A stretch of DNA of 64,000 nucleotides from an uncultured Eubacteriales bacterium (lineage in GTDB: Bacteria; Bacillota; Clostridia; Oscillospirales; Oscillospiraceae), in the NCBI GenBank assembly GCA_900545585.1, contig UQZR01000005.1:1-64000 (forward strand), read 5' to 3'. The notes below the pieces were generated by a model. The model ran no database searches, was not told the DNA's origin, and worked only from the letters and a program-made list of their open reading frames with translations. Shown piece after piece: positions 24,504-31,837 of this stretch (position 1 is the stretch's first letter; every line of letters starts with the position of its first letter). The translations under genes were made by a program, and so were the position numbers.

Positions 24504-25357
24504 TACTGAGCGCCTCCTTCTTTCTTTTCTGCGGGCTTGCGGAAGCCGCCCTCGGGACGGGGACCGCGGTTGAAGCCGCCGTTCTGGCGGTCACGGTTGA
24601 AGCCGCCGTTCTGGCCATCGCGGCGGAAGCCGCCGCGGCGGTCGCCGTCACGACGGTTGCCGCGACGCTCACGACGCTCCTGATAGGGCTTGCTGGTGTC
24701 CAGCGTGCGCGGGGTGGTGCGCAGCGCCTGGGACAGGATCTCGCCCTTGTAGATCCACACCTTCACGCCGATGCGGCCGAAGGTGGTGGCAGCCTCAGCA
24801 AAGCCGTAGTCGATGTCGGCGCGCAGGGTCTGCAGGGGGATGGTACCCTCGTGATAGTGCTCGGAGCCGGCGATCTCACGGCCGCCCAGACGGCCGCCGC
24901 AGTTGCACTTGATGCCCTTGGCACCGGCGCGCATGGCGCGGCCCATGGCGTTCTTCATGGCGCGGCGGTGGGAAATACGCTTCTCCAGCTGGGCAGCGAT
25001 ATTCTCGGCCACCAGCTGAGCGTCCATATCGGGGTTGCGGACCTCAACGATGTTCAGCTTCACGGTCTTGCCGATCAGCTTCTCCACGTCCTTGCGGTAC
25101 TGCTCGATCTGCTCACCGCCCTTGCCGATGACCACGCCGGGACGGGCCACGTGCAGGTAGATGGTGACGACCTCGTTGCTGCGCTCGATCTCGATCTTGG
25201 AGACGCCGGCAGCGAACAGCAGCTTCTTCAGGTACACACGGATCTTGTGGTCCTCGACCAGCAGGTCGCCGACCTTCTCGTTACTGGCATACCAGCGGGA
25301 ATCCCAGTCTTTGATGACGCCCACGCGCATGCCATGGGGATTGACTTTCTGACCCAT
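24503..25357 (-). CDS. rpsC: 30S ribosomal protein S3 with RGG-like tail
   Basis: A 284-residue S3 of the mRNA entry site. The KH domain (GVVIGKGGEQIEQYRKDVEKL region) and the S3 C-domain (GRLGGREIAGSEHYHEGTIPLQTLRADIDYGFAEA) are normal up to about residue 220. A further 60 residues are almost only Arg, Gly, Asn, Asp, Gln and Phe, with repeats of GGFNRDRQN and RRDG. Usual S3 length is 210-230. Such RGG-like tails are expected to be disordered and RNA-binding. Confidence 0.96.
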   Translation of the reverse strand: MGQKVNPHGMRVGVIKDWDSRWYASNEKVGDLLVEDHKIRVYLKKLLFAAGVSKIEIERSNEVVTIYLHVARPGVVIGKGGEQIEQYRKDVEKLIGKTVKLNIVEVRNPDMDAQLVAENIAAQLEKRISHRRAMKNAMGRAMRAGAKGIKCNCGGRLGGREIAGSEHYHEGTIPLQTLRADIDYGFAEAATTFGRIGVKVWIYKGEILSQALRTTPRTLDTSKPYQERRERRGNRRDGDRRGGFRRDGQNGGFNRDRQNGGFNRGPRPEGGFRKPAEKKEGGAQ

Positions 25358-25376
25358 ATAACTGTTCCTCCCTTTC

Positions 25377-25712
25377 TTAGTCTCTCTCGGCGACGGCCAG
25401 CGTCACGTGAGAGGTTCTCTTGTTGATGCGGTAGGCGCGGCCCTGTGCCCGAGGCATCATGCGCTTGAGGATGGGGCCGGGGGTGGCGAACACCTGAGTG
25501 ACCACCAGCTTGTCCGGGTCCATGCTGAAGTTGTTCTCAGCATTGGCGCAGGCGCTCTTGAGCAGCTTCACCAGCGGCTCGGAGGCGGACTTGGGGGTGT
25601 TCATCAGGATGGCCATAGCAGTCTTGGCATCCTTGCCGCGGATCAGATCGCAGACGATCTGGACCTTGCGGGGAGAGATGCGGACGTATCTCAGATATGC
25701 TTTCGCTTCCAT
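25377..25712 (-). CDS. rplV: 50S ribosomal protein L22
   Basis: A 111-residue L22 lining the exit tunnel. Start MEAKAYLRYVRISPRKVQIV at 25712 follows AAGGAGGATGC; longer in-frame starts lie inside rpsS. The tunnel hairpin ends in PRAQGRAYRINKRTSHVTL. Confidence 0.96.
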   Translation of the reverse strand: MEAKAYLRYVRISPRKVQIVCDLIRGKDAKTAMAILMNTPKSASEPLVKLLKSACANAENNFSMDPDKLVVTQVFATPGPILKRMMPRAQGRAYRINKRTSHVTLAVAERD

Positions 25713-25731
25713 ATTACTCTGCATCCTCCTT

Positions 25732-25995
25732 TTACGCTTTCTTGGTGTGGCCGCGGAAGGTACGAGTGGGCGCGAACTCGCCCAGCTTGTGACCCACCAT
25801 ATCCTCCTGCACGTAGACAGGCACATGACGGCGGCCGTCGTGGACAGCGATGGTATGGCCAACGAAGGCGGGGAAGATGGTGGAGCTGCGGCTCCAGGTC
25901 TTCAGCACGTTCTTCTCGCCCTTGGCGTTCATTTCTTCGACCCGCTTCAGCAGCTCAGGGGCAACATACGGGCCTTTTTTGATAGATCTGCTCAT
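25732..25995 (-). CDS. rpsS: 30S ribosomal protein S19
   Basis: An 87-residue S19 of the 30S head: MSRSIKKGPYVAPELLKRVE, TWSRSSTIFPAFVGHTIAVHDGR-type core and GHKLGEFAPTRTFRGHTKK. Length and place are standard. Confidence 0.97.
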   Translation of the reverse strand: MSRSIKKGPYVAPELLKRVEEMNAKGEKNVLKTWSRSSTIFPAFVGHTIAVHDGRRHVPVYVQEDMVGHKLGEFAPTRTFRGHTKKA

Positions 25996-26011
25996 ATTTC
26001 TTTTGCCTCCT

Positions 26012-26848
26012 TTACTTCACGTTGCGACGCTTGACAATGAACTTGTCGGTGGGATTCTTCTTCTTGCGGGTCTTGTAACCCAGAGCCGGCTTGCCCCAAG
26101 GAGTGACAGGGCCGGGACGGCCCACGGGGGACTTGCCTTCACCACCGCCGTGGGGGTGGTCGCAGGGGTTCATGACGGAACCGCGGACGGTGGGACGCCA
26201 ACCCATGTGACGCTTGCGGCCGGCCTTACCGATCTGGATGTTCTCATGCTCCAGATTGCCGACCTGGCCAATGCAGGCGGTGCAGTTGGTGCGGATGATG
26301 CGGACCTCGCCGGAGGGCATACGGATCTGGGCGTTGGCGCCCTCCTTAGCCATCAGCTGCGCGTAGGCGCCGGCGGAACGAACCAGCTGGGCGCCCTTGC
26401 CGGGGTGCATCTCGATGTTGTGGATCACAGTACCAACGGGGATGTTGGCGATGGGCAGGCAGTTGCCGGGCTTGATGTCGGCAGCAGCGCTGGACAGCAC
26501 CTTGTCACCGGCGGTCAGGCCGACGGGAGCAATGATGTAGCGCTTCTCGCCATCCTCATACTGCACCAGCGCGATGTTGGCGCTGCGGTTGGGATCGTAC
26601 TCCAGACGCAGGACAGTGGCTTCCATATCCACCTTGTCGCGCTTGAAGTCGATGACGCGGTACTTGCGCTTCTCGCCGCCGCCGCGATGGCGGACGGTGA
26701 TGCGGCCATAGCTGTTGCGACCAGCGTTCTTCTTCAGCACCTCGGTCAGGCTGGACTCGGGCTTGGCGTGCTTATCGATGCCGTCGAAGCCGGAGACAGT
26801 CATGTGCCGGCGGGAAGGGGTGGTCGGCTTAAAAGTTTTGATAGACAT
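26012..26848 (-). CDS. rplB: 50S ribosomal protein L2
   Basis: A 278-residue L2, needed for subunit joining and peptidyl transfer. RHRGGGEKRKYRVIDFKRDK in the N-half and the C-terminal signature RGSVMNPCDHPHGGGEGKSP (with the essential histidine) are intact. Confidence 0.97.
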   Translation of the reverse strand: MSIKTFKPTTPSRRHMTVSGFDGIDKHAKPESSLTEVLKKNAGRNSYGRITVRHRGGGEKRKYRVIDFKRDKVDMEATVLRLEYDPNRSANIALVQYEDGEKRYIIAPVGLTAGDKVLSSAAADIKPGNCLPIANIPVGTVIHNIEMHPGKGAQLVRSAGAYAQLMAKEGANAQIRMPSGEVRIIRTNCTACIGQVGNLEHENIQIGKAGRKRHMGWRPTVRGSVMNPCDHPHGGGEGKSPVGRPGPVTPWGKPALGYKTRKKKNPTDKFIVKRRNVK

Positions 26849-26866
26849 TCTCTACACTCCCTTCTC

Positions 26867-27163
26867 TTACACCATACCCTCGAAGAACTCGATGGTCTTG
26901 GAATCGTCAGTCAGCTGGACATAAGCCTTTTTCCAGCTCTTGCGCTGGCCGGGACGGCCGGCGCCCATGCGCTTGGTCTTGCCATCGTAGTTGATGGTGT
27001 TGACCTTGGCGACCTTCACGCCGAAGATCTTCTCCACAGCGTTCTTGATCTCGATCTTGCCGGCGGTGGGAGCCACTTCAAAGACGTACTTCTTTTCGGA
27101 AGTAGCGGCCATGGAGCGCTCGGTAATGACCGGACGGATGATGATGTCGTATACGTTAGCCAT
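26867..27163 (-). CDS. rplW: 50S ribosomal protein L23
   Basis: A 98-residue L23 at the tunnel exit, the docking site for trigger factor and SRP. IIRPVITERSMAA and KRMGAGRPGQRKSWKKAYVQL are typical. Its ATG shares a base with the rplD stop (TAATG). Confidence 0.96.
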   Translation of the reverse strand: MANVYDIIIRPVITERSMAATSEKKYVFEVAPTAGKIEIKNAVEKIFGVKVAKVNTINYDGKTKRMGAGRPGQRKSWKKAYVQLTDDSKTIEFFEGMV

Positions 27164-27786
27164 TATGCGAACACCTCCTCGATTACTGCGAGGGCTTCCT
27201 TATCCAGCACCAGATACTTGGCGTTCAGAATGTCATAGACATTGATCAGGTTTGCCATGGAAGTAACGACGCCGGGGATGTTGCGGGCGCTCTTGACGAT
27301 GACCTCGTCCTTGGCGGGGGTGACCACCAGAGACTTGCCGTCAGCCTTGACGGCGGTCAGGAAAGCGCGGAAGTCCTTGGTCTTGATGCTGTCCATCTTG
27401 ATGCTGTCGATGACGATGATCTCGCCGGCAGCAGCCTTGGCGGACAGGGCGGATTTCATAGCCAGTCTCTTGACCTTCTTGTTCAGAACGTAAGAGTAGC
27501 TGCGGGGCTTGGGGGCAAACACGATGCCGCCGTGGGTCCACTGGGGAGCACGGGTGCTGCCCTGACGGGCGTGACCGGTGCCCTTCTGACGCCAGGGCTT
27601 CTTGCCGCCGCCGGAAACCTCGGCGCGGGTCAGAGCGCTCTGGGTGCCCTGACGGCAGTTGGCCAGATGGTTCTTCACCACTTCATGGACAACAGCGGTG
27701 TTCGGCTCGATGCCGAAAATGCCGTCGTTCAGTTCAACAGTACCGACCTCAGCGCCGGCCATGTTCAAAACTTTGATGGTAGACAT
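27163..27786 (-). CDS. rplD: 50S ribosomal protein L4
   Basis: A 207-residue L4, which in some bacteria also represses its own operon. RPWRQKGTGHARQGSTRAPQ-like sequence (here KKPWRQKGTGHARQGS) forms the extended tunnel loop. Start MSTIKVLNM at 27786 was chosen; a GTG 12 bases earlier is possible. Confidence 0.96.
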   Translation of the reverse strand: MSTIKVLNMAGAEVGTVELNDGIFGIEPNTAVVHEVVKNHLANCRQGTQSALTRAEVSGGGKKPWRQKGTGHARQGSTRAPQWTHGGIVFAPKPRSYSYVLNKKVKRLAMKSALSAKAAAGEIIVIDSIKMDSIKTKDFRAFLTAVKADGKSLVVTPAKDEVIVKSARNIPGVVTSMANLINVYDILNAKYLVLDKEALAVIEEVFA

Positions 27787-27806
27787 ATCCTTAAGCACTC
27801 CTTTCC

Positions 27807-28526
27807 TTACTTAGTACGGGCGGAAGCCTTCTGCGGGTTACGACCGGAAGCCTTCTGCGGGTTGTTGCTGATGCCGCTGTCAGCGTGCTTGATGCGGTGG
27901 GTCTTGACGGTGCTCTTGATGAGGACCAGACCGCCCTTGGGGCCGGGAACGGCGCCGCGCACAGCGATGAGATTCAGCTCGGGATCGACCTTGACGATGT
28001 CCAGGTTCTGGATGGTGACCTGGTCGCAGCCCATCTGGCCGGCGCCGATCTTACCCTTGAAAATACGGCTGGGATCGGTGGTGGAGCCCATGGAGCCGGC
28101 GTGACGATGCACGGGGCCGCCGCCGTGGCTCATAGGAGTACGGCCGGCGTTCCAGCGCTTCACGACGCCCTGGTAGCCGTGGCCCTTGCTGGTGCCGGTG
28201 ACATCCACGAAGTCGCCTTCCTTAAAGGTGTCGGCCTTCACGATGTCGCCCACGTTCAGCTCGGCGGCATTCTCCAGATCGAACTCGCGCAGGTACTTCT
28301 TGGGGGCGACGCCGGCCTTGTTCAGGTGGCCCATCTCGGGCTTGGTCAGCTTGCGCTCGGGGATATCCTCGTAGCCCAGCTGGACGGCGGCGTAGCCTTC
28401 CTTCTCGGCAGTCTTTTTCTGGACGACAGTGCAGGGGCCCGCCTCGATCACGGTGACGGGGATCACCTTGCCGTTTTCGTCGAAGATCTGAGACATACCG
28501 ACTTTCTTGCCAATGATTGCCTTCAT
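27807..28526 (-). CDS. rplC: 50S ribosomal protein L3
   Basis: A 239-residue L3, an assembly initiator. MKAIIGKKVGMSQIFDENGK and SKGHGYQGVVKRW are diagnostic. About 20 residues beyond the family end contain a short duplication, NPQKASGR and NPQKASAR, coded by near-identical DNA (27818-27860), which looks like a recent tandem copy. Confidence 0.96.
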   Translation of the reverse strand: MKAIIGKKVGMSQIFDENGKVIPVTVIEAGPCTVVQKKTAEKEGYAAVQLGYEDIPERKLTKPEMGHLNKAGVAPKKYLREFDLENAAELNVGDIVKADTFKEGDFVDVTGTSKGHGYQGVVKRWNAGRTPMSHGGGPVHRHAGSMGSTTDPSRIFKGKIGAGQMGCDQVTIQNLDIVKVDPELNLIAVRGAVPGPKGGLVLIKSTVKTHRIKHADSGISNNPQKASGRNPQKASARTK

Positions 28527-28682
28527 GTATGATCCTCCTTAAAGGTTATTGGTCGGCATAGATTCAATCTGCATTGGGATCAGATCGCTTGCTCTGCCGA
28601 CGTAACCCCCGCCCGCCTCACGCAAGTCGGCGGACAGTCGGGTAGCAAGCAAATTGTTTGCGGGGGAATTATATAAGGTGGG
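28527..28682 (-). other. structured rpsJ-rplC intercistronic region
   Basis: A 156-base gap with no gene. On the transcribed strand CCCCCGC and GCGGGCGGGGG arms enclose about 45 bases, followed by TCGGCA...TGCCGA with flanking GTTA...TAAC. GCTTGC and GCAAGC could pair across the two. The rplC ribosome site AAGGAGGAT follows. It could be an attenuator or a ribosomal-protein binding site; this is inferred from complementarity only. Confidence 0.45.
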
Positions 28683-28991
28683 TTACAGCTTGATCTCGAT
28701 CTCCACACCGGCGGGCAGATCCAGGGCCATCAGCGCCTCCACGGTCTTGGGGGTGGAGTTGGTGATGTCGATCAGTCTCTTGTGGGTGCGGCGCTCGAAC
28801 TGCTCACGGCTGTCCTTATACTTGTGGGTAGCGCGCAGGATGGTGACGATCTCTTTCTTGGTGGGCAGAGGGATGGGGCCGGAGACGGTGGCGCCGGTGC
28901 GCTTGGCGGTCTCGACGATCTTCTCTGCGGACTGGTCGATGACCTGATGGTCATAGGCCTTCAGACGGATGCGAATCATTTCTTTTGCCAT
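28683..28991 (-). CDS. rpsJ: 30S ribosomal protein S10
   Basis: A 102-residue S10, first gene of the cluster; its NusE form also takes part in antitermination. IRIRLKAYDHQVIDQSAEKI opens it, and GPIPLPTKKEIVTILRATHKYKDSREQFERRTHKR is the signature. The ATG at 28991 follows TGGAGGAAAAGACC. The leader upstream is unusually long. Confidence 0.97.
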   Translation of the reverse strand: MAKEMIRIRLKAYDHQVIDQSAEKIVETAKRTGATVSGPIPLPTKKEIVTILRATHKYKDSREQFERRTHKRLIDITNSTPKTVEALMALDLPAGVEIEIKL

Positions 28992-29281
28992 TTGGTCTTT
29001 TCCTCCATGTTTTCGTACGGTTTTTTCTGCGTGACCTACTGCCGTACGGCGGGAAATTTCTTGTTCACCGTTCCGTGCGTATCATTCCGGCTCATAAGAA
29101 ACACCGGCTTTGGGCCGGTGTCCTTCTGGCGCGGCGATCTACGCCGACGAACAGAAATCTCTCAGCCGCCCGATTATCGGACATACTCCCCGGAAGTTAC
29201 CTCCTTGCAGAGCAATCTCCCGGTTCATCGCATTTGTAAACGCCTCCGGGCGTGTTGTGCCCATTGCGCGCGTACCGGTAT
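28992..29281 (-). promoter_or_regulatory. long leader of the S10 operon with possible attenuator
   Basis: About 285 bases without a gene separate the promoter from rpsJ. On the minus strand ACACCGGC-CCAAA-GCCGGTGT (29101-29121) is followed by TTCTT, a terminator-like stem. CGTACGG and CCGTACG arms (29042-29048 and 29014-29020) form a hairpin ending 17 bases before the rpsJ ribosome-site region. This fits a leader controlled by attenuation or by a ribosomal protein. Confidence 0.55.
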
Positions 29282-29310
29282 ATTGTATAGGAAAACACAG
29301 CTGGTGTCAA
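29282..29310 (-). promoter_or_regulatory. main promoter of the S10-spc-alpha cluster
   Basis: On the minus strand the consensus TTGACA (29305-29310), a 17-base spacer and TACAAT (29282-29287). The flanks upstream are A/T-rich (29311-29345), as in strong ribosomal promoters with UP elements. Confidence 0.85.
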
Positions 29311-29427
29311 GGGTATTTTTCTATTTTGTTTACAAAATTTCCAGGGCGTTTTCGGCAGTTCTGACAAAGTTTTGATATGGGGTGCGGCGGGCCGTGCCGC
29401 TCCCTCCCCTGCTGGGGTCAAGGCAGG

Positions 29428-29455
29428 AAAAGAGCCGCCGTAAGGCGGCTCTTTT
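29428..29455. terminator. bidirectional terminator after cysS
   Basis: AAAAGAGCCGCC (29428-29439), loop GTAA, GGCGGCTCTTTT (29444-29455). On the minus strand it ends cysS, 22 bases after its stop, and separates it from the S10 promoter. Confidence 0.85.
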
Positions 29456-29477
29456 GGCGGTTTTGGGGAGCGCGGTC

Positions 29478-30926
29478 TTACACCCGCTTCCATTTGGCGC
29501 CGTTGGGGATGTCAGCAAGCTCGATGCCCTGGGCCTTCAGCTCATCGCGGATGCGGTCGGCCTCGGCAAAATTCTTGGCCTTCTTGGCGTCGGCCCGGGC
29601 GCGGATCAGCGCCTCCACGGCGGCATCGGACTCGCCGGACTCGCTGATGACGGTGAACTCACCGGCGGCAGGAGCCGCCGCGGCCTGCTTGCTGCGCAGC
29701 TGCGCCGCCTTCTCCAGCAGCTTCAGGCCCAGTACGGTGTCGAAGCTGTCCAGCAGGGCCAGCTTGGTCTTATCGTTGGTTTTGGCCTTCAGTACATCGT
29801 ACAGCACGGTGACGGCCATGGAGGTGTTCAGGTCGTTGTCCATGGCGGCGGTGAACTTGGCCTTGTACTCGTCGAAGGCGGCCTGATCCACCTCACCCTC
29901 GTCCTTCAGGGCGGCGATGCGGGTCAGCAGCTTGTTGTAGGCCACGGTGGCGTTGTCCAGATTCTCCCAGGTGAACACCAGACTCTTACGGTAGTGGCTC
30001 TGGAGGCAGAAGAAACGGTAGGCCAGGGGGTCGTAGCCCTTCTCCTCCAGCAGAGAGACGGTGAGGAACTCGCCCTTGGATTTGGACATCTTGCCGTGGT
30101 CGGTGTTCAGATGGGCCACATGGCACCAGTGAGGGCACCAAGGATGGCCCAGATAGCTCTCGGACTGGGCGATCTCGTTGGTGTGGTGGGGAAAGGCGTT
30201 GTCCACACCGCCGCAGTGAAGATCCAGATACTCTCCGTTGTACTTCATGGAGATGCCGGAGCACTCAATGTGCCAGCCGGGATAGCCCACGCCCCACGGG
30301 GAGTCCCATTTCAGGGCCTGATCCTCGAACTTGGACTTGGTGAACCACAGCACAAAGTCGTTCCTGTTGCGCTTGTTGGTGTCCTCCTCCACGCCCTCAC
30401 GGACGCCCACCGCCAGATCCTCCTCGTTGTGGTCGTTGAAGATGTAGTACCGCTCCAGCTTGGAGGTGTCGAAGTACACGTTGCCGCCGGCCACATAGGC
30501 ATAGCCCTTCTCCAGCAGGCGGGAGATGATCTTGATATAGTCATCGATGAGGCCGGTAGCGGGCTGCACCACGTCGGGGCGCTTGATGTTCAGCTTCCGG
30601 CAGTCGGAGAAAAACGCATCGGTGTAGTACTGGGCGATCTCCATAACGGTCTTATGCTCGCGCCGAGCGCCCTTGAGCATCTTATCCTCGCCCTCGTCGG
30701 CGTCGGAGGTCAGGTGTCCCACGTCGGTGATGTTCATGACGCGGTTCACGTCATAGCCCACGTAGCGCAGGTACTTCTCCAGCACGTCCTCCATGATGTA
30801 GGAGCGCAGGTTGCCGATGTGGGCAAAGTGGTACACCGTGGGGCCGCAGGTGTACATCTCCACATGGCCGGGGGTGTGGGTCTTGAATTCCTCTTTCTTA
30901 TGGGTGGCGGAATTATACAGATACAT
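29478..30926 (-). CDS. cysS: cysteinyl-tRNA synthetase
   Basis: A 482-residue class I synthetase. The zinc cysteine C27 in YTCGPTVYHFAHIGN (HIGH at residues 36-39), a second set in WHIECSG and HCGGVD...PHHTNE, and GKMSKSKGEF (KMSKS) are present. The start MYLYNSAT at 30926 is set by ATAGGAGG; an in-frame extension of 38 codons would pass through the T-box terminator and is rejected. Expression is probably set by the T-box upstream. Confidence 0.96.
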   Translation of the reverse strand: MYLYNSATHKKEEFKTHTPGHVEMYTCGPTVYHFAHIGNLRSYIMEDVLEKYLRYVGYDVNRVMNITDVGHLTSDADEGEDKMLKGARREHKTVMEIAQYYTDAFFSDCRKLNIKRPDVVQPATGLIDDYIKIISRLLEKGYAYVAGGNVYFDTSKLERYYIFNDHNEEDLAVGVREGVEEDTNKRNRNDFVLWFTKSKFEDQALKWDSPWGVGYPGWHIECSGISMKYNGEYLDLHCGGVDNAFPHHTNEIAQSESYLGHPWCPHWCHVAHLNTDHGKMSKSKGEFLTVSLLEEKGYDPLAYRFFCLQSHYRKSLVFTWENLDNATVAYNKLLTRIAALKDEGEVDQAAFDEYKAKFTAAMDNDLNTSMAVTVLYDVLKAKTNDKTKLALLDSFDTVLGLKLLEKAAQLRSKQAAAAPAAGEFTVISESGESDAAVEALIRARADAKKAKNFAEADRIRDELKAQGIELADIPNGAKWKRV

Positions 30927-30975
30927 GACGATCCTCCTATGATCTACATTATAATAGTATGCGCAGAAAGCAGAA

Positions 30976-31210
30976 CGCCTCCCATGCCCGCAGGCATGAG
31001 AGGCGAATAAAGGCTTCGCGGTTCCACTCTCGTTTATCACTCAGGTGCGGCCCATGACGCAGGCCATGCGGAGGGCATCCACAGCCCCCGCGCTCCCAGA
31101 CGCACTTTCTGTCCGCAGCGGGTGAGTGGGCTTACAGCCGGCGGCCCTCTCTCTCTTGCCCCGTGGGGTGGACATACTCTTTCCGATCATCGCGCTATTC
31201 GGTTGAACCT
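30976..31210 (-). promoter_or_regulatory. T-box riboswitch (tRNA-Cys) before cysS
   Basis: On the minus strand a T-box sequence AGAGTGGAACCGCG (core TGGAACCGCG, 31017-31026) is followed by a terminator, CGCCTC...GAGGCG (30976-31005; inner CATGCC/GGCATG) and TTCTGCTTT. Upstream is a stem I-like domain with TGTCC/GGACA arms and a possible specifier TGC (31102-31104) in AAAGTGCGTC. A TGC specifier matches cysteine, the amino acid of the gene controlled. Uncharged tRNA-Cys would favour the antiterminator and switch cysS on. This fills the 315-base gap before cysS. Confidence 0.88.
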
Positions 31211-31211
31211 T

Positions 31212-31240
31212 ATGGTAGCAGGATTTTCGTCCGGTGTCAA
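31212..31240 (-). promoter_or_regulatory. promoter of the cysS T-box leader
   Basis: On the minus strand TTGACA (31235-31240), a 17-base spacer and TACCAT (31212-31217). It begins one base after the pgsA stop codon. Confidence 0.75.
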
Positions 31241-31241
31241 G

Positions 31242-31766
31242 TTATTTGATGACCTTGAACACATCGGCGTTCTTGGCGAAATACTCTATGCCGGAGTAGA
31301 CGGTGGTGACCAGGATCACGCCCTGGCACACATAGTTCAGCCACTGGGGGATGCCGAACAGGATCAGGCAGATGCACACCATGGTGCTGGCGGTCTTGAT
31401 CTTGCCGGACCAACCGGCGGCGATGACGCGCCCCTTCTCCACAGCCACAAGGCGCATGCCGGATACGGCAAACTCCCGCAGCAGCACGATAGCCAGCACC
31501 CACGCGGCAAAGGTACCTTCCTCTACGAACCAGCACAGCGCCGCCATCACCAGGCACTTGTCCGCCAGCGGGTCCATGAACTTGCCAAAATCGGAGATCT
31601 GGTTGTAGTGACGGGCAATGTAGCCGTCCAGCAGGTCGGTGAGACAGGCGACGATGTAGATGCCCAGCGCCACATAGCGGCAGCCGGGGAAGCCCCAGTA
31701 CAGCACCACCAGGAAAACGGGGATCATCAGCACCCGCAGGATCGTCAGTTTGTTCGCGGTCGTCAT
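31242..31766 (-). CDS. pgsA: CDP-diacylglycerol-glycerol-3-phosphate phosphatidyltransferase
   Basis: A 174-residue membrane enzyme making phosphatidylglycerophosphate, the first committed step to phosphatidylglycerol. The CDP-alcohol transferase motif DGYIARHYNQISDFGKFMDP continuing to LADK (DG-x2-AR-x8-G-x3-D-x3-D) is complete near residues 46-70. About five membrane helices. A promoter with TACAAT (31799-31804 region) lies in the gap after rimO. Confidence 0.93.
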   Translation of the reverse strand: MTTANKLTILRVLMIPVFLVVLYWGFPGCRYVALGIYIVACLTDLLDGYIARHYNQISDFGKFMDPLADKCLVMAALCWFVEEGTFAAWVLAIVLLREFAVSGMRLVAVEKGRVIAAGWSGKIKTASTMVCICLILFGIPQWLNYVCQGVILVTTVYSGIEYFAKNADVFKVIK

Positions 31767-31837
31767 GGTATGTATCAGCCTTTCGTTGTATTCTTTCCGT
31801 ATTGTAGCACGGGCGGCAGGAAATGAAAAGTGTTTTT

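Noticed and set aside
30927..31040. N-terminal extension of cysS
   Set aside because: It runs through the T-box terminator, and the shorter start has AGGAGG and matches the family.
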